Below the pieces are notes generated by a model. The model saw nothing but the letters and a program-made list of their open reading frames with translations. It did not search any database and was not told the DNA's origin. Shown piece by piece: positions 1-7,455 of a stretch of DNA of 64,000 nucleotides; the first letter of the stretch is position 1; every line of letters begins with the position of its first letter. A program made the position numbers and the translations under genes. The stretch spans positions 1-64,000 of the forward strand of contig NZ_JAPFHA010000010.1 in the NCBI RefSeq assembly GCF_026586805.1. The letters run 5' to 3'. This DNA comes from Niveibacterium sp. 24ML (GTDB lineage: Bacteria > Pseudomonadota > Gammaproteobacteria > Burkholderiales > Rhodocyclaceae).

Positions 1-744
1 AGCCTGTGGGCGAAACACCCCCTGCTGCGGAGCCAGACCGCCAACCTCTATGGCCAGCTTCAGTATGACCAACTGCACCTGAGTGACCGCGTTGAAGTCG
101 GCGCGGTCGAGAACAAGCGTCGCCTCAAGAACTGGATGGCGAGCCTCACTGCCGATCTGCACGACACCCTGCTGTCCGGCGGCCTCAACCTCCTGAGCCT
201 GAGCTACACCAATGGCGAGGTGAGCTTCCAGGATGAGGCGGCAGGTCTCTCCGATGCGGCCAGCGCGCAGACCAGCGGCGGCTTCGCGAAATGGAATGCC
301 AGCCTCAGCCGCTTGCAGCGGCTGGGGCTACGCACGAGCCTGTATCTGTCGTACTTCGGCCAATGGGCCCAGAGCAATCTGGACTCATCCATGAAGATGA
401 GCGTTGGCGGCCCTTACTCGGTGCGCGCCTACGCGCCCGGCGCGATCTCGGGCGACGAGGGCAATCTGGGCAGCATCGAACTGCGCCAGGATCTGGGTTC
501 AGCCCTAGGGTTCTGGCAGGCAGTCGCCTTCGCCGACAGTGCCCGCGTCACGATCAACCATTCGCCCTGGGGCGACAGCACCAACCACGCCACGCTCAGC
601 GGCGCGGGCGTGGGGCTCAACTGGGCGGGGCCGCAGCAGCTCTCCGGGCGTCTCTACTGGGCGACGCACATTGGCGATAAACCCGAGCTCGTTAGCACCG
701 TTCCATCTACGCGTCTCTGGGCTGAATTGCGCTGGGGGTTTTAA
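1..744 (+). CDS. TpsB/FhaC-family outer-membrane transporter, 3' part
   Basis: The frame is open from the first base, so only the C-terminal 247 residues of a larger protein are seen. They show alternating beta-strand patterns of an outer-membrane barrel, the motif region 'VGGPYSVRAYAPG' typical of ShlB/FhaC/HecB two-partner secretion transporters, and a terminal 'ELRWGF' ending in Phe, the usual signal for BAM-dependent insertion. Such proteins export a large TpsA exoprotein. The N-terminal POTRA domains would lie left of the window. It belongs to the chromosome outside the mobile element. The family call is good; the substrate is unknown. Confidence 0.85.
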   Translation, partial: SLWAKHPLLRSQTANLYGQLQYDQLHLSDRVEVGAVENKRRLKNWMASLTADLHDTLLSGGLNLLSLSYTNGEVSFQDEAAGLSDAASAQTSGGFAKWNASLSRLQRLGLRTSLYLSYFGQWAQSNLDSSMKMSVGGPYSVRAYAPGAISGDEGNLGSIELRQDLGSALGFWQAVAFADSARVTINHSPWGDSTNHATLSGAGVGLNWAGPQQLSGRLYWATHIGDKPELVSTVPSTRLWAELRWGF

Positions 745-953
745 GGGCACAGCGGTCACGCCGCGTCACGCATGAAAGCGACGCTACAAGTGGAAGGAGG
801 GCGCGTTCGACTCCCGGTTGTGTCCTTCGCGGATGTGGTGAGTGCCGAAATTTCTTTTCGGCGCGTACCGGAGCGATCCGGTTGAGGTCGCCGCAAGCGG
901 TGTACGAGCCCATGCGTTTGGATTTCCCGTGAAGTTGGTGATGCGCTGAGCGA

Positions 954-1088
954 CGCGATTGTCAGCGGGTAAGTGCTGACAGTCTTGTTGCTGATGAACA
1001 GCGCCATGGCCACTTCGATGTTGATCCGCCCCTCAGCCAGTAGACGTAGCACCGTAATCTCGCAATCGGACAGCAATTCGGTCGGCGA
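954..1088 (-). pseudogene. LuxR/NarL-type helix-turn-helix remnant
   Basis: About 45 codons on the minus strand read 'LSDCEITVLRLLAEG' followed by 'ALFISNKTVSTY', which matches the DNA-binding HTH of LuxR/NarL-family response regulators. The expected 'LS.RE..VL' start has lost the Arg, homology stops abruptly after 'STY' where the reading shifts, and no receiver domain precedes it. It is a decayed fragment of a two-component regulator in the 618-bp stretch between the TpsB gene and the element boundary. I see nothing else functional in that stretch. Confidence 0.6.
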
Positions 1089-1362
1089 CTTCGCTCCGAT
1101 GTCCACGCGGGCTCTCTGCATGGCCCTAGCCGGGAACAGCCTGAGCCAACGGATTCTCAGGTCAGCAAATGGAGCACGCGGCAACGGTCCAACCTGAGTC
1201 GTCGTGTTCCCGTTCAGAACAGAGTGACTCACATTGGAGGGAGGAGAGGAGGGAGTCCCTGTTGGTAAAATGGGAATCCGTTTGGGAAAATCTGGGGAAA
1301 ATTTCGATCGAAACGCGGTACAAAGCGGCACATCGAAAATCAAAAATTCCCAATAAAATCAA

Positions 1363-1419
1363 TGGTGCGGGTGATAGGACTCGAACCTACACGCCTTGCG
1401 GCGCCAGAACCTAAATCTG
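1363..1419. repeat. attL: 57-bp direct repeat of tRNA-Leu 3' end
   Basis: Identical over 57 bp to positions 45106-45162. On the minus strand it reads from the anticodon stem through the T-arm to the CCA end of tRNA-Leu. This is the displaced 3' tRNA fragment left by site-specific integration into the tRNA gene. Sequence to the left is chromosome, sequence to the right is element. Confidence 0.93.
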
Positions 1420-1556
1420 TTTTACCCCCAAAAACACCCCAAAACGCACGACTTCTGTTCGGTGATAGTCCGCTTTCCGCGATTCCCCGCAATCTTTTGT
1501 ATTGACTTGCACAGACGCCTGTCTTGCCCGGCATGTAGTGCTGCTGTAGTGTTCAG

Positions 1557-1637
1557 CTGAGTGCACTCAGTGCGCTCTGTTTTTCGTCTACCTACCGTCT
1601 ACCCGCTGACGCAACAGAACCGTCGATGACGTCTACC
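1557..1637. repeat. Candidate integrase arm sites and palindrome upstream of int
   Basis: The octamer CGTCTACC occurs at 1585-1592, 1596-1603 and 1630-1637, the first two 11 bp apart. The longer form CGTCTACCTAC at 1585 recurs at 45036-45046 near the right end. A perfect 14-bp palindrome CTGAGTGCACTCAG (1557-1570) lies just upstream. Repeats at both ends of an element beside the tyrosine integrase fit arm-type binding sites; this is inference. Confidence 0.5.
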
Positions 1638-2978
1638 CACCCGCGCGGAGCGTTTGAACTTCGCGTACAACATGCAATTGACTATCCGCCGCGTGCCGGG
1701 TCAAAAGCTGAAATCCGAGACGAGTCGACGCCGGGACTCGTAGTCAGAGTCTCAAGCTCAGGTAAAGCGAGTTACTACGCTGAGTTGTACGACCGTATCT
1801 CTAAGAAGAGAACATACGAAAAGCTCGGCGATTTCGGCGTCATCAAGCTCGCAAAGGCGCGAGCAGTCGCAGCGCAGCGACGCGAGAGAGTGCAGCACCA
1901 AGCTGCAGATGGGATTAGTTACGTCGAACAAAAGAACGCTCGTCGCGCACAAGAACTTGTTGATGACAAGCGTTCATCAACGACGCTGAAGTCCTGCATT
2001 GACGCATATATAAATGCAAAGCACCTTGCAGCTGCTTCTGTCTCTGAATACCGAGGCACCCTCGAAAGCAAGTTGAATTCGTTCGACATTCTGGAGCGAC
2101 CGGTCAGCGAAATCACGAAAAGCTGGTTCGACGGACGCTTCAAAGAGATCTATGCCCGGTCGAAATCAACCGGCTGGAGGTGGTGGGCTTACTTGCACGC
2201 GGTACTCAAGCATGCTGCTGAACGCGACCCAAACTTGTTTCCGGACGGCCTGCCAGTTCCCGAAAAGAAAGCTCTGCGGGGATTTGAAAAACCGGGCCGG
2301 AAAAGCAGTCGCCTCGATCTCACGCAGTTGCCTGCTCTCCGCGCGCGGCTGCTTGAACTCGACCCGGATGACCGCGACTACGTACTTCTACTGCTGCTGA
2401 CGGGGATGCGCAGCGGAGCTGTGATGCGGTTGCGTTACGTCATGTCCTGCAGCCGCGCGGACGCGCTCGCGTGGAGCGAGGGGAGGGCGCTGATATTTGA
2501 CGCAACAGAAGCTCGCGCGCCGCGCGAACTCGTTGTGTCAGAACAAGTCCGTGGGCTTATCAGCGACCGCTACGCGCGGCTCTCGAATACGTCTGACTAT
2601 TTGTTTTGGAGCAAGCGGAAACCAGCGGACACAAACAAAGCGATGCAAGATGATCGCGATGTATTTAAGCGGCTAGGCTTTTACGCAAACGACAAAACGC
2701 TTCTTACAGCGCATGATTTGCGCAGGACTTTTGCATACATTGCGCGGGCGGTCCTCGGTATCGACCCGCTTCTAATTGCGAAATTGCAGCTGCACTCAAC
2801 AAAGAATCTTAGTGTGTCCGACGGCTATGTGTCAGCGACTAACGCCGACCTTCGTCGGGTTACAAATCGAATTTCTGGTGAAATACTTCGCTGGATGCGA
2901 TCTACAGAAGAAGAAATCGCGAAAGAGTTGGGCGTTGGCAGCAATGCGTCTAGCCCGGCACCGAGTTTTGCACTTTAG
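1626..2978 (+). CDS. int: Tyrosine recombinase/integrase (P4-like)
   Basis: 450 residues. The N-terminal third (about residues 20-85, 'GLVVRVSSSGKASYYAELY' then 'KLGDFGVIKLAKARAVA') resembles the arm-DNA-binding domain of P4-type integrases, followed by a core-binding domain. The catalytic domain shows R262 (TGMRSG), H363-x2-R366 (HDLRRTF), H390 and the nucleophile Y401 (DGYV) 11 residues later. The penultimate site has His where many relatives have 'LGH', within 'LQLHSTK'. It lies just inside attL, so it most likely catalyses integration into and excision from tRNA-Leu. No excisionase was identified. Confidence 0.93.
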   Translation: MTSTHPRGAFELRVQHAIDYPPRAGSKAEIRDESTPGLVVRVSSSGKASYYAELYDRISKKRTYEKLGDFGVIKLAKARAVAAQRRERVQHQAADGISYVEQKNARRAQELVDDKRSSTTLKSCIDAYINAKHLAAASVSEYRGTLESKLNSFDILERPVSEITKSWFDGRFKEIYARSKSTGWRWWAYLHAVLKHAAERDPNLFPDGLPVPEKKALRGFEKPGRKSSRLDLTQLPALRARLLELDPDDRDYVLLLLLTGMRSGAVMRLRYVMSCSRADALAWSEGRALIFDATEARAPRELVVSEQVRGLISDRYARLSNTSDYLFWSKRKPADTNKAMQDDRDVFKRLGFYANDKTLLTAHDLRRTFAYIARAVLGIDPLLIAKLQLHSTKNLSVSDGYVSATNADLRRVTNRISGEILRWMRSTEEEIAKELGVGSNASSPAPSFAL

Positions 2979-3255
2979 CGCTGTCGTCGTGGCAAAGCTC
3001 GTTATCGATTACGTGCCAGTTCAGCGGGAACTCGAAGAAGCGTCGCGCACCGGCTGCGACGTATTGAACTCGCTGCGCATCGATATCTGCTTTGATTGAC
3101 GCTACGATTTCTGCAGATTTCGGATGTTCGCCGTTTTCGATGAGAGCTATAACATCTTGAACAGTTTGATCGTCGCCGCGTAAAGCAGCACGTAAGATTC
3201 GCGAGATAAGGTACGCGACTTGCCCGTCTGTTCTTGCTGCTGTTCTTGCTGTCAT
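2950..3255 (-). CDS. Hypothetical protein, about 101 aa
   Basis: Convergent with the integrase and overlapping its last 29 bp. I chose the Met beginning 'MTARTAARTDGQ'; an in-frame Met 4 codons upstream is possible. The body looks like a real small soluble helical protein ('LISRILRAALRGDDQT', then 'DVIALIENGEHPKSAEIV'). No family recognised. Its start lies only about 25 bp from that of the divergent YefM-like gene, so the two promoters must overlap. Confidence 0.5.
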   Translation of the reverse strand: MTARTAARTDGQVAYLISRILRAALRGDDQTVQDVIALIENGEHPKSAEIVASIKADIDAQRVQYVAAGARRFFEFPLNWHVIDNELCHDDSAKVQNSVPG

Positions 3256-3279
3256 GATTATCTGCATTGTGAGACAAAA

Positions 3280-3531
3280 ATAGACACCATAACCTACACG
3301 ACGGTTCGAGCAAACCTTGCCCGAACGATGGATCGCGTTTGCAACGACCACGAGCCGCTGATCATCACGCGCAATGGAGAGCAGTCGGTAGTTATGCTCT
3401 CGCTCGAAGACTACAAAGCGCTCGAAGAAACCGCGTACCTCCTGCGCACACCCGCAAACGCGAAGCGTCTTTTGGCGGCGGCGGCGCAGTTGGGTGCCGG
3501 AAATGGCACTGAGCGGGAACTTGCAGAGTGA
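3280..3531 (+). CDS. yefM: YefM/Phd-family antitoxin with a non-standard start codon
   Basis: The sequence after the proposed start, 'DTITYTTVRANLARTMDRV' and 'HEPLIITRNGEQSVVMLS', is a textbook YefM/Phd antitoxin: DNA-binding N-terminus, then a toxin-binding C-terminus. Where family members have the initiator Met, this gene has ATA (3280-3282) preceded by GAG about 7 nt upstream. The frame is open further back to an ATG at 3220, but that adds 20 residues (Cys-rich) unlike the family. Either ATA is used, initiation is weak, or the gene is being inactivated. The partner toxin gene overlaps its stop but is truncated. Confidence 0.75.
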   Translation: MDTITYTTVRANLARTMDRVCNDHEPLIITRNGEQSVVMLSLEDYKALEETAYLLRTPANAKRLLAAAAQLGAGNGTERELAE

Positions 3532-3776
3532 AGCTGATCTTCGCTGATGAGGTATGGGCGCGGCCGAAGCGGGCGATGTCGATTGATTTTCGATAATTCG
3601 ATCCGACCATCGCGCGCTATCAAACGTACTCTGTCGCCCGGATGTAGATTGAGCGCGCGTCGAACCGGCTCAGGAATTTCGACAATCGCATCTCCGCTGC
3701 CGTCGCCGGCCGACATTAAAGTTGCGCTGTATCGCTGCGCTCGCTCGCAAGTCTGTATTTTCTGTCTTCGCTTCAT
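3411..3776 (-). CDS. AbrB/MazE-type antitoxin-like protein, probably fused read-through C-terminus
   Basis: Residues about 15-63 ('DGSGDAIVEIPEPVRRALN', 'LHPGDRVRLIARDGRIELS') match the swapped-hairpin SpoVT/AbrB DNA-binding domain of MazE-like antitoxins. The natural protein would end soon after this domain. Here the frame continues about 55 codons antisense to the yoeB remnant and yefM, giving an Arg/Ala-rich tail with no family resemblance, so the original 3' end and its toxin partner were probably lost at the same junction. The domain is fairly clear; function now is doubtful. Confidence 0.55.
   Translation of the reverse strand: MKRRQKIQTCERAQRYSATLMSAGDGSGDAIVEIPEPVRRALNLHPGDRVRLIARDGRIELSKINRHRPLRPRPYLISEDQLHSASSRSVPFPAPNCAAAAKRRFAFAGVRRRYAVSSSAL
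3528..3596 (+). pseudogene. yoeB: Truncated YoeB toxin remnant
   Basis: A GTG overlapping the antitoxin stop opens a frame reading 'KLIFADEVW', the standard YoeB N-terminus, in the normal yefM-yoeB arrangement. After about 10 codons the match ends, and the frame closes after 22 codons. The RNase catalytic region is missing. The break near 3558 is where sequence of the oppositely oriented AbrB-type gene begins, so a deletion or recombination event joined two loci. Confidence 0.65.
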
Positions 3777-3800
3777 CTGAACGCCCTTGTCGTTAGAAAC

Positions 3801-3828
3801 AAAAAGACCCGCGCAAGCGGGTCTTTTT
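3801..3828. terminator. Bidirectional Rho-independent terminator-like hairpin
   Basis: A perfect 12-bp stem (AAAAAGACCCGC, loop GCAA, complementary arm) with an A-run on one side and a T-run on the other. It sits 25 bp upstream of the minus-strand AbrB-type gene, so it may stop rightward transcription from the toxin-antitoxin junction and insulate the next operon. Confidence 0.75.
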
Positions 3829-3899
3829 CTGCTTATTCAGCAGTTAGAGCGACATACAGCAGTTGCTTACTCTTCTTTCTAAGCTGCTTATTCAGCAGT
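3829..3899. repeat. Two 16-bp direct repeats, 55 bp apart
   Basis: CTGCTTATTCAGCAGT occurs at 3829-3844 and again at 3884-3899. Each copy has CTGCT and AGCAG ends that could pair. The pair directly follows the terminator hairpin in a non-coding stretch (3777-4254). Possible regulator-binding sites; role unknown. Confidence 0.5.
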
Positions 3900-3963
3900 G
3901 AAGTGCCACGAGTAAAACGCTACGCTTCACATTCCTGCTTGTCAACAAAATTGACTGCCCGCT

Positions 3964-4025
3964 GGTACGCAGTTTCTGAAGTTTTGAGAGCAAAAAACGA
4001 CAAAACACTTCAAAAACTGCGTACC
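3964..4025. repeat. Large imperfect inverted repeat
   Basis: Arms GGTACGCAGTTTCTGAAG (from 3964) and its near-complement ending at 4025 pair over about 23-25 bp, with one or two mismatches and a bulge, around a 14-nt A-rich loop. No T-run follows either arm. It could be an operator or a nic/oriT-like hairpin. The rest of the non-coding stretch 3777-4254 holds only the terminator, the 16-bp repeats and the promoter noted separately. Confidence 0.55.
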
Positions 4026-4219
4026 GGACGCCCCACGAACTATTGACTAGCCGACCCACGAAAAATATTTTTGCGTGCCGGCGTCGCTCCAAGCCGTTCA
4101 TCCGCGCAATTCCGCGCGAACCCTCTCCGCAATAAATCCATAGCTGACAAGGCGTTACGTACGCTCGCGCCTGCAATAACTATAGACATGAGTTAAGTTG
4201 TTGATTGCAAAGCGGAAAG

Positions 4220-4248
4220 TTGACATGTGATTGCACGAAGACCATTAT
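4220..4248 (+). promoter_or_regulatory. Sigma70-type promoter for the first backbone operon
   Basis: TTGACA (4220-4225), 17-bp spacer, CATTAT (4243-4248). This is a near-consensus match upstream of the run of plus-strand genes from 4255. Predicted transcription would start close to the first ATG at 4255, so that ATG would be nearly leaderless, or translation begins at the in-frame ATG at 4333. Confidence 0.6.
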
Positions 4249-4254
4249 TTGCAC

Positions 4255-4563
4255 ATGCAAAACGAAATCACATCGTCACGTAAGTATTTACCGGTCAGGT
4301 GCTCAGATGCGCAGCACCGGTGGGTTGCGCAAATGTCCAGTGTTGCGACTGCGTTGCAGTCTGACGGCAAGAAGATCTCCGGAAATCGCTTGCTGAGCGA
4401 TCTTCTCGCGCTCGTCAGCAAGCGGGGGGACGTTGTGTCTGACTTGCTCAGTAGCGTGCCGGAAGAGCTTGTTAACGCACTACAGAAGCACTTCGACGAC
4501 GCGCAGCGAAAAGCCATCAGGGGGCTGCGCGCTGGCAAAACGGGGGCAAAAAATGCGGACTAA
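4255..4563 (+). CDS. Hypothetical small helical protein
   Basis: About 102 residues from the first ATG, or 76 from the in-frame ATG at 4333 (starting 'MSSVATALQSDGKKIS'), which may be the real start given the promoter position. The C-terminal two-thirds is helical and charged ('LLALVSKRGDVVSDLLSS', then 'VPEELVNALQKHFDDAQRKA') with a Lys/Arg tail. No family recognised. It overlaps the next gene by 11 bp, which suggests translational coupling. Confidence 0.55.
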   Translation: MQNEITSSRKYLPVRCSDAQHRWVAQMSSVATALQSDGKKISGNRLLSDLLALVSKRGDVVSDLLSSVPEELVNALQKHFDDAQRKAIRGLRAGKTGAKNAD

Positions 4564-5083
4564 CGATAGTACAAATGCGACGTTGCTCGTTTGCCTTGCG
4601 GCGATTCTGTGCAGCTGCGCGACGGTGGAGAACGGCCGCGTCAGCGTCGGTCTGCCGCCGCAGATCGCGCGGGCCGTGGCGCCTGCACCCGCACCCGCAC
4701 AGCTGGTGGGTTACGAGAAGCTCGTTGTGGGGCAGACGAAGACTTTTGCAGGCAGTGACGGGCATTTCGAGCAAGCCATCGCGGTGCTCTCTTCAAACGC
4801 TGAAGAGCGTGAAAAGACTTGCAAGCTTGTCGGCAAGTTCGCGTCGACTAATAGCGACGTGCGCGTAACGCTGCACCTCGCTGCAGCTGCTTCGAGCGAT
4901 GAAGCAAATGCGCTTGTGAAAGCGATCAAGTCGGGTGCGGGGAAGCGAGCGGTAGCAGTTGAAGTCGTCGGCAACAACCCTGCCGCGCACGCTCTGCTGG
5001 TGTGGGTTCGGGACACGAAAGCAGTATCAGAGCCGACGCTCGCGCATGTGCTCGTCGCCAAGAAACTACAGCTGCCGGAGTAG
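4553..5083 (+). CDS. Predicted lipoprotein, conjugation-element envelope protein
   Basis: 176 residues from ATG at 4553. The N-terminus 'LLVCLAAILCSC' is a lipoprotein signal peptide with the lipobox Leu-Ala-Ala-Ile-Leu-Cys. After a Pro/Ala linker ('APAPAPAQ') comes a compact alpha/beta domain (about residues 60-176). Its strand and helix order, 'RVTLHLAAAASSDEANALVK' then 'AHALLVWVR' then 'LQLPE', parallels the protein encoded next, which suggests tandem duplication. The 20-bp motif also found at 21567-21586 lies inside its first codons. Function unknown; envelope location is inferred. Confidence 0.6.
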   Translation: MRTNDSTNATLLVCLAAILCSCATVENGRVSVGLPPQIARAVAPAPAPAQLVGYEKLVVGQTKTFAGSDGHFEQAIAVLSSNAEEREKTCKLVGKFASTNSDVRVTLHLAAAASSDEANALVKAIKSGAGKRAVAVEVVGNNPAAHALLVWVRDTKAVSEPTLAHVLVAKKLQLPE

Positions 5084-5087
5084 TGAA

Positions 5088-5507
5088 ATGAAAAGAATCG
5101 CGGGTTTTCTCTTAACGCTGTTCTCGATCTCTGCTCACGCAGCAGGGTTGCCGGTTTTTCGGATCGACGCGAATGAGCTTTACACGATCAACCGACTCGG
5201 CGCGGCATTCGAGCAGTCGTTCGTCGTATTCGACATGAACCGGATGCCCGCTGCGCTCCGCGCGGCAGTAGCAGTTGGTGAGTCGTCGCAAAGAAGCGCT
5301 GGGAAAGTGTTTCTTGCTGTCGCGCCGGGTGACGAAGACAAGTCGCTTGTGATTGAGCGCTTGATCCGGATTAGCGCAGGGGACCCGAATCTCGAAGTCA
5401 TCCGGCTTGCTGCGCAGGGCAAGAGCTACGTCTGGTTGCGCAGCAGTGCTGCAACACAAAAGACTTTGAGCGAGACGCTGAGTTCGCTCGACATTCAGTT
5501 TCCATGA
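5088..5507 (+). CDS. Secreted protein, paralogous to the upstream lipoprotein
   Basis: 139 residues with a Sec signal peptide (MKRIAGFLLTLFSISAHA, predicted cleavage after AHA). The mature part contains 'KVFLAVAPGDEDKSLVIERL', 'GKSYVWLRS' and a final 'LSSLDIQFP', which line up with the corresponding segments of the preceding lipoprotein. Starts 5 bp after that gene and overlaps the open frame of the next by 4 bp, so the genes are likely one operon. Predicted periplasmic; function unknown. Confidence 0.6.
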   Translation: MKRIAGFLLTLFSISAHAAGLPVFRIDANELYTINRLGAAFEQSFVVFDMNRMPAALRAAVAVGESSQRSAGKVFLAVAPGDEDKSLVIERLIRISAGDPNLEVIRLAAQGKSYVWLRSSAATQKTLSETLSSLDIQFP

Positions 5508-5527
5508 TTGAAGAAAAGGAGAACGAC

Positions 5528-6439
5528 ATGAGCAATGGTCTGAAAGCGCTTTTCGCAAGTCTCTTGTGTGCAGCAGCTGCAGCGGTTTCTGCTGACGACT
5601 TTGTATTCGTTGGCCCGAAGACTGTTGATTCACTGCCGGCAGTGATTGCTTCGAAAGCTGGCAAGTTCGCTGCAGGGGTGAAATTCGAACAAGTCACGAG
5701 TCCCGCAGCTGCAGTCGAGCAGCCGGGCGGGCACGTTGATGCGGCAATTCTTTCTGTTGTCGATGCTGTTGCTATTACCCGCGCGCACCCGGAGTTCGTT
5801 CTTGTACAAGACGTCTCGGCGACGCGCGCTTCAATTGTGTGCCAACGGACTGAGACTTTGCGCTCACAACGTCAGCTCGGGCAAATCAGGAAGGTAGGTG
5901 TCGCGGACCTTGGCGGCGCAGAGGTGCTCGCGCTGGCGCTGTGGGAACGCGAGTTTCATGCGAAACCCGGCTCGCTGTCTGACAAAGCAGTAAAGATTCC
6001 GGCGGGCGATCTCGGCCGCGCTTTTGAATCCGGGGAAGTCGATTGCGTCTCGGTCACGTTCCCTATTGATGACCCGTTCGCAGCTCCTGCCGCAATTCGC
6101 TCTTCAATCGACCGGGTTGTCTGGTCAACCGAGTCTGCATATCAACCGGGTTCCAAAAAGCTTATCGGCCGCATTCCTGCAGCTGTTCTTGTTGTGAATC
6201 GCGAATCGTGTGAGCGCAGTTCGATTCAGTGCCTTTCGGTCGCCCGAGGTCTTGTTGCGGGTGCGCAGGAGTTCTATCTGCATAACGTTGAATTGATGGA
6301 GAAATTCGGGTTTGCAGACAAAGCGCTCATGAAAATTATCAATGAGACGAACGAGCGCAAGAACTTCCTGCCACGCGACAACCCGTATGACTACTCGCTC
6401 GCTGCCGCTCTGACTGTCGAGCGCGGCTGGTCGAATTGA
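5528..6439 (+). CDS. Periplasmic substrate-binding protein, NMT1/SsuA-like
   Basis: 303 residues. The ATG at 5528 follows a good AAGGAG ribosome-binding site; an in-frame ATG at 5504 lies before that site and is less likely. Signal peptide 'ALFASLLCAAAAAVSA', then a two-lobed binding-protein pattern: 'FVGPKTVDSLPAVIASKAGK' at the first strand, a central 'KVGVADLGGAEVLAL', and a C-terminal helical part ending 'ALTVERGWSN'. It resembles the NMT1/SsuA class of ABC transporter binding proteins. It has no permease of that class nearby; gltIJKL follows after about 30 bp. Ligand unknown. Confidence 0.6.
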   Translation: MSNGLKALFASLLCAAAAAVSADDFVFVGPKTVDSLPAVIASKAGKFAAGVKFEQVTSPAAAVEQPGGHVDAAILSVVDAVAITRAHPEFVLVQDVSATRASIVCQRTETLRSQRQLGQIRKVGVADLGGAEVLALALWEREFHAKPGSLSDKAVKIPAGDLGRAFESGEVDCVSVTFPIDDPFAAPAAIRSSIDRVVWSTESAYQPGSKKLIGRIPAAVLVVNRESCERSSIQCLSVARGLVAGAQEFYLHNVELMEKFGFADKALMKIINETNERKNFLPRDNPYDYSLAAALTVERGWSN

Positions 6440-6470
6440 AAACAGTTTCCACTGAACGAAAGTGAAGAAC

Positions 6471-7376
6471 ATGAATACGAAACGACTTGTGCTTCTCGCA
6501 ATGCTCGCTGCGATCCCGGTTGCAGCAAGCGCTGACGAAACCGGTACGCTCAAGAAGATCAAAGAAAGTGGCTCGATCACGCTTGGCATCCGCGAATCGT
6601 CGATCCCGCTCTCCTACCTCGACGCGAACCAGAAGCCGGTCGGTTACCACATCGACATCTGCAACCGCATCGTGGATGCGATCAAGGTCAAGCTCGCGCT
6701 GCCGAACCTGAAGGTCAACACCCAGCCGGTGACCTCGCAGAACCGCATTCCGCTCGTCACCAACGGCACGGTGGATCTTGAGTGCGGCTCTACGACGAAC
6801 AACGCGACACGACAGAACCAAGTTGCCTTTGCGCCGACAACGTATGTCACGACCGTCCGCATGGCCGTGAAGAAGGCCTCCGGCATCACCAGTCTGTCGC
6901 AACTGGACGGCAAGCCCGTCGCGACGACCTCGGGCACGACCTCGGTTCAGCTGATGCGCGCTCACGAGAAGAGCAAAGGCGTGAACTTCAAGGAGGTGAC
7001 CGGCAAGGACCACGCCGATTCTTTTTTGATGCTCGCGTCGGATCGCGCCGTCGCCTTCGTGATGGATGACAACCTGCTTGCCGGCCTCATCGCTACCGCT
7101 CAAAGCCCGAGCGACTACGCGGTCGTCGGCGAGGCGCTGTCGGTGGAGCCCATCGCGATCATGTTCCGCAAGGATGACCCGCAGTTCAAAGGGCTGGTGC
7201 ATGCCACCGTGCGTGACCTGATCAAGACCGGTGAGGTCGCCAAGCTCTACACCAAGTGGTTCACCCAGCCGATCCCGCCGAAGAACGCCAACCTGAACCT
7301 GCCGATGAGCGATGCGCTCAAGAGCGCGCTTCAGTCGCCGAACGACGCGCCCGCCGAGCAGTACAACAAGAAGTAA
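6471..7376 (+). CDS. gltI: Glutamate/aspartate ABC transporter, periplasmic binding protein
   Basis: About 301 residues from ATG at 6471 (a GTG at 6462 is the alternative start). Signal peptide ending 'IPVAASA', then a family-3 amino-acid-binding protein: 'GSITLGIRESSIPLSYLD', 'PVGYHIDICNRIVDAIK', 'VDLECGSTTNNATRQNQV' and 'KWFTQPIPPKNANLNLPMS', as in E. coli GltI/DEBP. The first 20 or so codons look like the element backbone while the rest has chromosome-like GCC/GGC-rich codons, consistent with captured cargo. It is followed by a hairpin and then the permease genes. Confidence 0.92.
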   Translation: MNTKRLVLLAMLAAIPVAASADETGTLKKIKESGSITLGIRESSIPLSYLDANQKPVGYHIDICNRIVDAIKVKLALPNLKVNTQPVTSQNRIPLVTNGTVDLECGSTTNNATRQNQVAFAPTTYVTTVRMAVKKASGITSLSQLDGKPVATTSGTTSVQLMRAHEKSKGVNFKEVTGKDHADSFLMLASDRAVAFVMDDNLLAGLIATAQSPSDYAVVGEALSVEPIAIMFRKDDPQFKGLVHATVRDLIKTGEVAKLYTKWFTQPIPPKNANLNLPMSDALKSALQSPNDAPAEQYNKK

Positions 7377-7382
7377 GCACGT

Positions 7383-7409
7383 GCGGCGCCTCCAGCGCAG
7401 GGGCGCCGC
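7383..7409 (+). terminator. Intercistronic hairpin between gltI and gltJ
   Basis: Stem GCGGCGCC pairs with GGCGCCGC around an 11-nt loop, with no T-run. Such hairpins after a binding-protein gene commonly protect the upstream mRNA or attenuate expression of the membrane components. Confidence 0.55.
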
Positions 7410-7455
7410 GCTCTCAACGTCCATTGCAGCAATCACTCACTGTTAGCCCGACGCG

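Noticed and set aside
756-1343. A 195-codon minus-strand protein
   Set aside because: Only the central 45 codons resemble a protein (LuxR HTH). The rest is low-complexity and unrelated, so I call it a pseudogene fragment rather than a gene.
1169-1414. Plus-strand frame ending 'DRTRTYTPCGART'
   Set aside because: This string is the usual translation artefact of a tRNA gene on the opposite strand; here it reads across attL.
6339-7436. A 365-codon minus-strand frame opposite gltI
   Set aside because: It mirrors the gltI coding strand, is Arg/His/Leu-rich and ends inside neighbouring genes. gltI is clearly the real gene.
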